A DNA stretch of 64,000 nucleotides from Brevibacterium antiquum (GTDB taxonomy: Bacteria > Actinomycetota > Actinomycetes > Actinomycetales > Brevibacteriaceae): assembly GCF_016107655.1 (NCBI RefSeq), contig NZ_JABASX010000010.1, positions 62,001-126,000 of the forward strand, read 5' to 3'. The notes beneath the pieces were generated by a model. The model was not told where the DNA came from, searched no databases, and saw nothing but the letters and a program-made list of their open reading frames with translations. Shown one piece after another: positions 16,549 to 23,864 of the stretch. A program made the translations under genes and the position numbers. Positions within the stretch are counted from its first letter, which is position 1, and each line of letters starts with the position of its first letter.

Positions 16549-17751
16549 ATGAGCGACGCGCCGTACCCACGCCGGGTCTACAAGTTCGCCGTCTTCGCCC
16601 TCGCGATCGGCGCGTTCGCCATTGGTGTGACCGAGTTCGCCACGATGGGCCTGCTGCCCCACATCGCCCGCGAACTCGACATCACCGTCCCCCAGGCCGG
16701 TCACGCCGTGTCGTTCTACGCCATCGGCGTCGTCGTCGGGGCACCCCTGATCACCACGATCGCTGCGCACATGGACCGCAAGAACCTGTTGCTGGGCCTC
16801 ATGGGACTCTTCGCCCTCGGCAATTTCGCCTCGATGCTCGCCCCCGACGCGACCCTGTTCAACATCGCGCGCTTCTTCAGCGGGCTCCCCCACGGCGCCT
16901 ACCTGGGTGTCGGCGCGATCGTCGCGTCCTCGCTCGTGGCCCCTCACCGTCGCGGCCGAGCAATGGCACGGGTCATGCTGGGCCTGACGATCGCCAACAT
17001 CGTCGGCGTCCCCATCGCCACGGCACTGGGCAACATGTTCGGCTGGCGCAGCGCCTATGCCCTCGTAGCCGCACTCGGCATCCTCACCGTCATCATGGTT
17101 GCCGTCGGCGTACCGAAGGTGAAGCTGGCCGGTATCCCCTCGGCTCGCGGCGAGATGAAGGCCCTGGGGCGCAGCCAGATCGTCCTCACCCTCGTCGCGG
17201 GTTCGGTGGGCTTCGGCGGCATGTTCGCCGTCTACACCTACATCACCCCGACCATGACCGACGTCGCCGGCGTCCCCGAGGTCGCGATCCCCTGGGTGCT
17301 CGCGGTCTACGGACTCGGCATGACAGCCGGCTCCCTCATCGCCGGGCCCCTCGTCGACAAGTCCATCGAACGCTCTGGCATCGGCGGCATGATCCTCTCC
17401 GCGATCGTGCTCGCCGCCTTCGGCGCCTTCACCCACATCGCTGCGGTCGCAATCATCGCGCTCTTCCTCATCGGCATCGCCGGCTCGATGATCACGACCG
17501 CCCTGCAGATGCGTCTGCTGCGTGACTCCCACGACGCCCCGAGCCTGTCAGCGGCCATGAACCACGCCGCGTTCAACCTCGCCAACGCCCTCGGCGCCTG
17601 GCTCGGCGGCATCGTCATCACCGCCGGCTTGGGTTACCGCGCCCCGGCCTGGGTGGGCGTGGGCCTGTGCCTGCTCGGACTCGTCGTCCTCATCATCGCC
17701 ATCGCCATGCGCCGAGGCGGCTCGACGAACCGCTCGACCGTCGAGCTCTGA
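16549..17751 (+). CDS. MFS transporter, DHA1/AraJ-like
   Basis: A 400-residue, twelve-helix major facilitator. The first helix reads FALAIGAFAIGVTEFATMGLLPHIARELD, typical of the AraJ/CmlR efflux group, and loop 2-3 has AHMDRKNLLLGLMG. ATG 16549 is preferred because GAAGGA lies just upstream; an in-frame GTG at 16474 has no clear ribosome site. It follows pcaL on the same strand after 150 bases, so it may export aromatic acids or intermediates, or be unrelated. Confidence 0.85.
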   Translation: MSDAPYPRRVYKFAVFALAIGAFAIGVTEFATMGLLPHIARELDITVPQAGHAVSFYAIGVVVGAPLITTIAAHMDRKNLLLGLMGLFALGNFASMLAPDATLFNIARFFSGLPHGAYLGVGAIVASSLVAPHRRGRAMARVMLGLTIANIVGVPIATALGNMFGWRSAYALVAALGILTVIMVAVGVPKVKLAGIPSARGEMKALGRSQIVLTLVAGSVGFGGMFAVYTYITPTMTDVAGVPEVAIPWVLAVYGLGMTAGSLIAGPLVDKSIERSGIGGMILSAIVLAAFGAFTHIAAVAIIALFLIGIAGSMITTALQMRLLRDSHDAPSLSAAMNHAAFNLANALGAWLGGIVITAGLGYRAPAWVGVGLCLLGLVVLIIAIAMRRGGSTNRSTVEL

Positions 17752-17956
17752 GGCTGGTGGGGCTTCACGTCTGAGTCGCGCAGATCACTCGGACGTACAA
17801 GTAGTCTCAACTTCTGATACCTTCTGGTCGCATTGTGTGAGACAGGAGTAGTGTCTAGCAGTCGCCTTTCACGCCCGTGTCCGGCGACTTTCATCTGACA
17901 CGAGCACCATCCCGCCCGTGCCTTCGTCTCTCGACAACAGCGGAGCACAAAAGAAC

Positions 17957-19399
17957 ATGTCCACCGATACACAGCCGGGAAACCCCAGCGCTCAGCCGGG
18001 ACCGGAGTCCGAATCCGATGTCATCGCAGCGACTCGGAAGAACAACACCCGAGGCAAGGTTCTCACCGCCTCGATGGTCGGCACCACGATCGAATTCTTC
18101 GACTTCTATGCCTATGCGACCGCCTCGTCGCTGGTGTTCCCGGCCCTCTTCTTCCCCAACCAGACGTCGACGACCCAGCTTCTGAGCTCCTTCGCGATCT
18201 TCGGCGTCGCCTTCGTCGCCCGACCACTGGGGTCCATCATCTTCGGCCACTTCGGCGACCGCATCGGCCGCAAGAAGACACTCATCGCGTCCCTGCTCAT
18301 CATGGGCATCGGCACCTTCCTCATCGGCCTCCTCCCGACCGCGAGCACTCCGGGCTGGATCGTCCTGGCCCCGCTGCTCCTCGTCCTCCTGCGCTTCTGC
18401 CAGGGAGTCGGACTCGGCGGCGAATGGTCGGGTGCGGCACTGCTGGCCACCGAGAACGCTCCGAAAGGCAAACGTGCCATCTGGGGAACCTTCCCGCAGC
18501 TGGGCGCCCCTGTCGGCTTCATCATCGCCAACCTGCTCTTCGTCGGACTCAACAAATGGACCTCCCCCGAGGCGTTCCTCGCCTGGGGCTGGCGCATCCC
18601 TTTCCTGCTCTCAGCACTCCTCGTCGCCGTCGGCCTCTACGTTCGCATGTCCCTCATGGAGACTCCCGCCTTCCAGCTGGTCGCCCAGAAGCAGCAGATC
18701 TCCAAGGCCCCGCTCGCTGCCGTCTTCAAGACGAGCTGGAAGCCGCTGATCCTCGGCACCTTCATCATGTTCGCAACCTACGTGATCTTCTACTTCATGA
18801 CCGCGTTCACCCTCACCTACGGCACCTCACCAGCTACCACCGGTCAGGCGAAGACCGCCGCCGAGGCTGCCGGCACGAGCTTCGATCCCGCCGGGTTCGT
18901 CGCTGGGCTGGGGTACACGAAGAGTGAGTTCCTCACCTACCTCATCATCGGCGTCGTGTTCTTCGGCATCTTCACCGTGGTCTCCGGACCGCTGGCCGAA
19001 AAGCTGGGACGACGCAAGATGCTCATGGGAGTCACGGTTCTCATCGCCGCCTATGGCCTCGTCGTCAATGGACTGTTCAATTCAGGAACCCCAGGTGTCA
19101 TCATCGCCCTGATCGTCGGCTTCATCCTCATGGGACTGACATTCGGTCCGATGGCCGCGTACCTGCCGGAGCTGTTCCCGGCCAATGTGCGCTACACGGG
19201 CTCGGCGATCTCCTACAACATGTCCAGCGTCATCGGTGCAGGTCCCGCGCCGTTCGTCATGGTGGCCCTGTGGCAGGCCGAAGGTGGAACGATCTTCTAC
19301 TGCGGCCTCTACATCATCGGCGCGGCGATCCTCACGCTCATCTCCCTGTTCCTGGCCAAGGACACCTCCGAGCTCGACATGGAGGCTCAGCTGAGCTGA
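17957..19399 (+). CDS. MHS-family MFS transporter, probable aromatic or organic acid uptake
   Basis: The 480-residue protein belongs to the metabolite:H+ symporter group of the MFS: GTTIEFFDFYAYATASSLVFPALFF in helix 1, FGHFGDRIGRKKTL in loop 2-3, and GVGLGGEWSGAALLATENAP in helices 4-5 are diagnostic. Relatives carry shikimate, 2-oxoglutarate or hydroxybenzoates. Its place directly after the pob/pca genes suggests import of 4-hydroxybenzoate or protocatechuate. ATG 17957 is preferred to GTG 17918; the ribosome site (AAAAGA) is weak for both. Confidence 0.85.
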   Translation: MSTDTQPGNPSAQPGPESESDVIAATRKNNTRGKVLTASMVGTTIEFFDFYAYATASSLVFPALFFPNQTSTTQLLSSFAIFGVAFVARPLGSIIFGHFGDRIGRKKTLIASLLIMGIGTFLIGLLPTASTPGWIVLAPLLLVLLRFCQGVGLGGEWSGAALLATENAPKGKRAIWGTFPQLGAPVGFIIANLLFVGLNKWTSPEAFLAWGWRIPFLLSALLVAVGLYVRMSLMETPAFQLVAQKQQISKAPLAAVFKTSWKPLILGTFIMFATYVIFYFMTAFTLTYGTSPATTGQAKTAAEAAGTSFDPAGFVAGLGYTKSEFLTYLIIGVVFFGIFTVVSGPLAEKLGRRKMLMGVTVLIAAYGLVVNGLFNSGTPGVIIALIVGFILMGLTFGPMAAYLPELFPANVRYTGSAISYNMSSVIGAGPAPFVMVALWQAEGGTIFYCGLYIIGAAILTLISLFLAKDTSELDMEAQLS

Positions 19400-19453
19400 G
19401 GCCCAATGCCCTAGGATCGAGACGAGGACAACCAGCATCAGGGGAGGACGACC

Positions 19454-19924
19454 ATGGCACTTTCACCGCAGCTGCAACCCTTGGTCGGCACCTGGCAGGG
19501 CACCGGATCGGGCCACTACCCCACGATCGCCCCCTTCAGCTACAGCGAAGAACTGACCTTCCGCGACGTCGGCAAACCCTTCCTGGTCTACCAGCAGCGC
19601 ACCTGGTCACCCGACGGGCAGCCCATGCACATGGAAACGGGGTTCCTGCGCAGCCCCACTCCCTCCACCGTCGAACTCGTGCTGGCCCAACCGACAGGAC
19701 ACGCCGAACTGGCCGAAGGCACCCTGATTGCGGCTGAGCACGGGCTCATTCTCGAACTGCAGTCACCGCAGGTCCTCGTGACCGCCTCGGCGAAGCCCGT
19801 TCAAGCAACCGCTCGAACCTACCGTCTGGTGAAGAATCAGCTGTCGGTCGACTTCTCCATGGCCGCCGTTGGTGCGGCCATGACTCACCATCTCCATTCG
19901 GACCTGGTCAGAGCCGAGGACTGA
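19454..19924 (+). CDS. Nitrobindin-like heme-binding beta-barrel protein
   Basis: This 156-residue protein starts with LVGTWQGTGSGHYPTI, the hallmark of bacterial nitrobindins (THAP4/FABP-like heme proteins), and ends in the expected barrel strands with a late His-rich segment (MTHHLHSD) that can hold the proximal heme ligand. Such proteins bind ferric heme and react with peroxynitrite or NO. A strong GGGGAGG site precedes ATG 19454. It stands alone after the MHS transporter. Confidence 0.85.
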   Translation: MALSPQLQPLVGTWQGTGSGHYPTIAPFSYSEELTFRDVGKPFLVYQQRTWSPDGQPMHMETGFLRSPTPSTVELVLAQPTGHAELAEGTLIAAEHGLILELQSPQVLVTASAKPVQATARTYRLVKNQLSVDFSMAAVGAAMTHHLHSDLVRAED

Positions 19925-20091
19925 CACAGATTCCGAGTCACGGCTGTCCCGGGCTGAAACTGAACTTCAACACTACGATTTGGCAACGACCGCCTCGGCG
20001 AGGCCCCGTTCGTCATGTGTGTGACTCAGGACACGGTACGATTCCCTTCAGACGTTGCTCAGACTTTTCCCGCGCGAGCGACACCTTTCTA

Positions 20092-20105
20092 TGACATCGA
20101 TGTCA
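20092..20105 (+). promoter_or_regulatory. Perfect 14-base palindrome upstream of the amino acid importer
   Basis: TGACATCGATGTCA is a perfect palindrome 20 bases before the start of the solute-binding protein gene and just upstream of its GGAGG site. Its position in the leader suggests a repressor operator or a transcript-end element. No regulator is adjacent. Confidence 0.35.
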
Positions 20106-20125
20106 CTGACTCTCCTGGAGGAACT

Positions 20126-20929
20126 ATGAAACGACGCTTGACTCTGGCCACGGTGGCCGTCGGCGCCATGCTCGCTCTGTCCGCGTGCGGCGGCGGAGGC
20201 GAATCAGAGCCGGCAGCGACCGGCGAAGGTGGAGTCCCACTGGTCAAAGAGGGCAAACTGACGACCTGCACCCACCTGTCCTACCAGCCCTTCCAGTTCG
20301 AGAAGGACGGCGAGGTGGTCGGATTCGACGTCGACATCGTCGATGCCGTGGCCAAGAAGCTCGGCGTGGAGCAGGAGATCGTCAATACGCCCTTCGAAAC
20401 CATCACCACAGGTGCCGCATTCAACCAGGACCAGTGCGACGTTGCGGCCGCAGCGATGACCATCACGCCTGAACGTGAGGAAGCTATCGGCTTCTCAGAA
20501 CCGTACTTCGCTGCGAACCAGGCCGTCCTGACGAAGGATGACAAGACCGCGAAGGATGCCGACGCGCTCAAGGACTTCAAGGTCGGTGCACAGGCGGGGA
20601 CAACCGGGCTCGACTATGCGACAGAGAACTTCAAAGACGCCGAGGTCATCACCTACGAGGATCTCCCCCTCTCCCTCGAAGCGCTGAAGAACGGCCAGGC
20701 CGACGCGGTCATCAACGACAACGGCGTTCTCTACGACTATGCCGCGAACAACGACGGCTTCGCTGTCGGCTTCGACATCGACACCGGCGAGCACTACGGC
20801 ATCGGCATGAAGCAGGACAATGCCGAGATGAAGAAGGCCGTCGACGAGACCATCAAGGAACTCAAGGACAACGGCGAGTACGACAAGATCTACAAAAAGT
20901 GGTTCAACCAGGCGCCACCCAAGGAATGA
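20126..20929 (+). CDS. ABC importer, polar amino acid-binding lipoprotein
   Basis: A 267-residue extracytoplasmic binding protein with a lipoprotein signal (MLALSACGGGG, lipid-modified Cys21). The fold is the family 3 type: LTTCTHLSYQPFQFEKDGEVVGFDVDIVDAV near the start, AAAMTITPEREEAIGFSEPYF, and VINDNGVLYDYA later. ATG 20126 follows GGAGG. With the permease and ATPase downstream it forms a complete high-affinity importer for a polar amino acid; which one cannot be told from sequence. Confidence 0.9.
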   Translation: MKRRLTLATVAVGAMLALSACGGGGESEPAATGEGGVPLVKEGKLTTCTHLSYQPFQFEKDGEVVGFDVDIVDAVAKKLGVEQEIVNTPFETITTGAAFNQDQCDVAAAAMTITPEREEAIGFSEPYFAANQAVLTKDDKTAKDADALKDFKVGAQAGTTGLDYATENFKDAEVITYEDLPLSLEALKNGQADAVINDNGVLYDYAANNDGFAVGFDIDTGEHYGIGMKQDNAEMKKAVDETIKELKDNGEYDKIYKKWFNQAPPKE

Positions 20930-21067
20930 TCGGTGATCGGGCGGTCGGCCGCAGCCTTCGGGCTCCGGCCGGCCGCCCGTTGACCTGAGTGCGTCAATTC
21001 GCATTCACCTGTCCCATCTGCACACAGGCGAACACGATTCCGCCGACACCGTTGAAGGACCTCACCC

Positions 21068-21931
21068 ATGTCGACTTCACCTACGACGGGGAGCCGCGGC
21101 CCGACCGGCCCGGGCCACCCCGTCCCCAAAGCCAAGATGAGCAAGCGCAAGAAGGCCAAGATCTCCCGCGGCATCCAATACGGGATTCTGCTCGTCATCG
21201 TCATCGCCATCATCGCCGTGGCCGACTGGCCCACTCTCATCGACACCTTCGGTCGCGTGGACATCGCAGTCAGCATGTTCCCCGAAGTCATCACCAAGGC
21301 CCTGAAGAACACCGTGATCTTCACAGCCCTCGGCTTCGTGCTCGGACTGATCGTCGCGATCGTGCTCGCACTCATGCGCCTGTCTTCGGTCGGAATCTAC
21401 AGGTGGATCTCATTCGCCTACATCGAGTTCTTCCGTGGACTCCCTGCCCTCGTCGTCTTCCTCGTCATGGGTTTCGGTCTCCCTGTTGCATTCCAAGGAT
21501 TCAATCTTCCGCAACTGGTCATCATCATGATCGCGTTGGCTCTCGTGTCCTCGGCCTATATGGCCGAGACGATCCGAGCCGGCATCCAGGCTGTACCTCA
21601 GGGGCAGGTGGAGGCGGCTCGATCGCTGGGCATGTCCTCATCGCGGGCAATGTTCACCATCGTGCTGCCCCAGGCGATGCGCATCATCCTGCCGCCGCTG
21701 ACCAATGAGCTCATCTTGCTGACGAAGGACTCTTCGCTGGCCTACATCCTCGGGTCATCGGTCGACGGGCGCGAACTCGCCGCACTGGGCCGGGCCGAGA
21801 TCGTGAATTCCGCGAACCTCACCCCGTTCATCGTCATCGCGGTCTGCTACCTCATCATCACGATCCCGCTGTCCTATCTCTCACGGGTCCTCGAACGCAA
21901 ATACGGTTCTGCCGAGCCAGGAGTGAAGTAA
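21068..21931 (+). CDS. ABC importer, polar amino acid permease
   Basis: The 287-residue protein has a cytosolic N-terminus rich in Lys/Arg, a first helix ([19 protein letters not shown]) and the HisM-type permease core with the EAA loop ([24 protein letters not shown]), which docks on the ATPase. Its stop and the ATPase start overlap as TAATG. The 138 bases between it and the binding protein gene show no gene; a longer frame upstream is unlikely to be translated. Confidence 0.9.
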   Translation: MSTSPTTGSRGPTGPGHPVPKAKMSKRKKAKISRGIQYGILLVIVIAIIAVADWPTLIDTFGRVDIAVSMFPEVITKALKNTVIFTALGFVLGLIVAIVLALMRLSSVGIYRWISFAYIEFFRGLPALVVFLVMGFGLPVAFQGFNLPQLVIIMIALALVSSAYMAETIRAGIQAVPQGQVEAARSLGMSSSRAMFTIVLPQAMRIILPPLTNELILLTKDSSLAYILGSSVDGRELAALGRAEIVNSANLTPFIVIAVCYLIITIPLSYLSRVLERKYGSAEPGVK

Positions 21932-22698
21932 TGATCAGCACAGCCGACAAGACACCGATCATATCGATCAAGAACCTCAAGAAGAGCTTCGGCTCGAACC
22001 AGGTGCTCACCGACATCAACCTCGAGGTCGATAAGGGTGAGGTCGTCTGCGTCGTCGGGCCCTCGGGCTCGGGCAAGTCGACGATGCTGCGCTGCATCAA
22101 CACACTCGAGACACCCACCGGTGGATCCATTGTCGTCGACGGCATGGACATGACCGACCTCGACCTCGACATCGATGCCGCCCGGACTCGAATCGGTATG
22201 GTCTTCCAGTCGTTCAATCTCTTCGGCCACTTAACCGTTCGTGAGAATCTCACTGTCGCTCAGATCAAGGTGCTGGGGCGCTCGAAGGCAGAGGCCGACA
22301 AAGTCGCCGAGGCGAACCTGGCGAAGGTGGGGCTGTCTGAGAAGATCGATGCCAAGCCCGCGTCCCTGTCCGGCGGTCAGCAGCAGCGAGTGGCAATTGC
22401 CCGAGCGCTGAGCATGGATCCCGATGTCATGCTCTTCGACGAGCCCACCTCGGCGCTCGATCCCGAGACCGTGGGCGATGTCCTCCAGGTCATGCGCAAC
22501 CTCGCCGAGGCGGGAATGACAATGGTCGTCGTCACCCACGAGATGGAGTTCGCCCGGCAGGTCGCCGACCGTGTCCTGTTCATGGACGGCGGGTACGTCG
22601 TCGAGTCCGGACCCGCCAGGGAGGTCATCGGCAACCCGCAGGAGCAGCGGACGAAGGACTTCCTCGCCCGCGTCCTCAATCCCGGACAGCTGGGGTAG
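21931..22698 (+). CDS. ABC importer, polar amino acid ATPase
   Basis: A 255-residue GlnQ-type ATPase with Walker [11 protein letters not shown]-loop MVFQSFNLF, signature [15 protein letters not shown], Walker [15 protein letters not shown] and H-loop [10 protein letters not shown], all intact. It starts at ATG 21931 within the stop of the permease gene. A strong hairpin at 22720-22781 ends the transcript. Confidence 0.95.
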   Translation: MISTADKTPIISIKNLKKSFGSNQVLTDINLEVDKGEVVCVVGPSGSGKSTMLRCINTLETPTGGSIVVDGMDMTDLDLDIDAARTRIGMVFQSFNLFGHLTVRENLTVAQIKVLGRSKAEADKVAEANLAKVGLSEKIDAKPASLSGGQQQRVAIARALSMDPDVMLFDEPTSALDPETVGDVLQVMRNLAEAGMTMVVVTHEMEFARQVADRVLFMDGGYVVESGPAREVIGNPQEQRTKDFLARVLNPGQLG

Positions 22699-22719
22699 GA
22701 GGCAGCCCAGCTTCGCCGG

Positions 22720-22781
22720 GCGGTCACCTGAGCGTTGAGAGGCTACGGCACAACCTCGCCCGTCAACGCTAAGGTGACCGC
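22720..22781. terminator. Large stem-loop between convergent genes
   Basis: Nineteen-base arms at 22720-22738 and 22763-22781 are complementary at 18 positions, around a 24-base loop. The element sits between the importer operon (+) and the proline racemase-family gene (-), a position expected for a shared bidirectional terminator. No T-run is present. Confidence 0.65.
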
Positions 22782-22811
22782 TCGATGAAAGAGGTTGTCT
22801 GGGCAGCTTGC

Positions 22812-23858
22812 TCAGAGTGTGAAACCGGCGGGGAACGGGTCGCTCGGGTCGAGTGTGTACTGCGCGCTGCCGGTGATCCAAGCGCTGCCTGTGATCGTGG
22901 GGATGACACCCGCATGCTCGGCGACGTTCGTCTCGTCGACCAGGCGGCCGGTGAACGAGGTGCCGATGAACGACTCGTTGGTGAAATCCGTGTTCAACTC
23001 CAGCTCGCCACGGGCATGACGAACGGCCATGAGAGCGCTCGTTCCGGTTCCACCCGGTGAGCGGTCCAGCCAGCCGGGCGCATTGATGAGCACATGGCGC
23101 ACGCCGAGGGAACTCTGCCCGCTGTCGCTTCCCGGTGCCAGGAACACCACATGTTCGCAGCCGCGGTACCCCGACTCCGGATGCACCGGCTCCATCTGCT
23201 CGTTGACCGCGGCCATGACGTCCCGCCCGGCGGCGATGAAATCCTCTGCGCGGTCACGCTCGAAGGGGATTCCGACTCCCTGCCCGTCAGCAGCGCCGTC
23301 CCCGATAGCGACCTCAGCAGCATTGACGAACGCATAGAAGTTGCCGCCGAAGCCGATGTCGCATGCCAGTTCACCGCGACCCGGCACGTCGACGATCTGG
23401 TCAAGCGCATGTGCATAGGACGGGACGTTGACGATGGTCACCGATTCGGCTCGACCATCACGGACGGCCACCTCGGCGATGATGAGCCCGATGGGCGCGT
23501 CCAAACGGATGCGCGTCACCGGTTCCTCCACGGTCACCATGCCCGTCTCAACGAGCACGGTGGCCACGGCGATGGTGCCGGCACCGCACATCGGGAGCAC
23601 ACCGGTGACCTCGATGAACAGCACGCCCCAATCGGCATCGGAACGTGTCGGCGGCTGCAGGATCGCCCCGGAGAGCCAGCCGTTGCCACGGGGTTCGCAC
23701 ATGAGGAAGGTGCGCAGGTCATCGGAATCGGCGATGAACCGGTCACGGCGCTCGGCCATCGTGGCACCGGGAAAGGCCCCGACTCCCCCGGTGACGACCC
23801 GCACCGGCAGGCCCTCGGTATGAGCCTCAACGGTTTGGATGAGTCGATTCGTGCGCAT
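22812..23858 (-). CDS. Proline racemase-family protein (hydroxyproline epimerase/dehydratase-like) with atypical active site
   Basis: The 348-residue length and fold blocks (TVEAHTEGLPVRVV, FIEVTGVLPMCGAGTIA, GGNFYAFVNA, WLDRSPGGTGTSA, SFTGRL) match proline racemases, 4-hydroxyproline epimerases and trans-3-hydroxyproline dehydratases. In those enzymes two residues act as acid and base: Cys in MCGHGT and Cys, Ser or Thr in DRSPxGTGT. Here the first Cys is kept but the following His is Ala (MCGAGT), and the second position is Gly (SPGGTGT). Simple two-base racemisation therefore seems unlikely; a dehydratase-like or other reaction, or a changed substrate, is possible. It starts 6 bases after the decarboxylase stop, suggesting one operon, and faces an amino acid importer. 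Confidence 0.8.
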   Translation of the reverse strand: MRTNRLIQTVEAHTEGLPVRVVTGGVGAFPGATMAERRDRFIADSDDLRTFLMCEPRGNGWLSGAILQPPTRSDADWGVLFIEVTGVLPMCGAGTIAVATVLVETGMVTVEEPVTRIRLDAPIGLIIAEVAVRDGRAESVTIVNVPSYAHALDQIVDVPGRGELACDIGFGGNFYAFVNAAEVAIGDGAADGQGVGIPFERDRAEDFIAAGRDVMAAVNEQMEPVHPESGYRGCEHVVFLAPGSDSGQSSLGVRHVLINAPGWLDRSPGGTGTSALMAVRHARGELELNTDFTNESFIGTSFTGRLVDETNVAEHAGVIPTITGSAWITGSAQYTLDPSDPFPAGFTL

Positions 23859-23864
23859 GTTCGC

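Noticed and set aside
16432-17532. 366-codon minus-strand frame opposite the MFS gene
   Set aside because: Asp/Gly/His-rich shadow of a clear membrane transporter.
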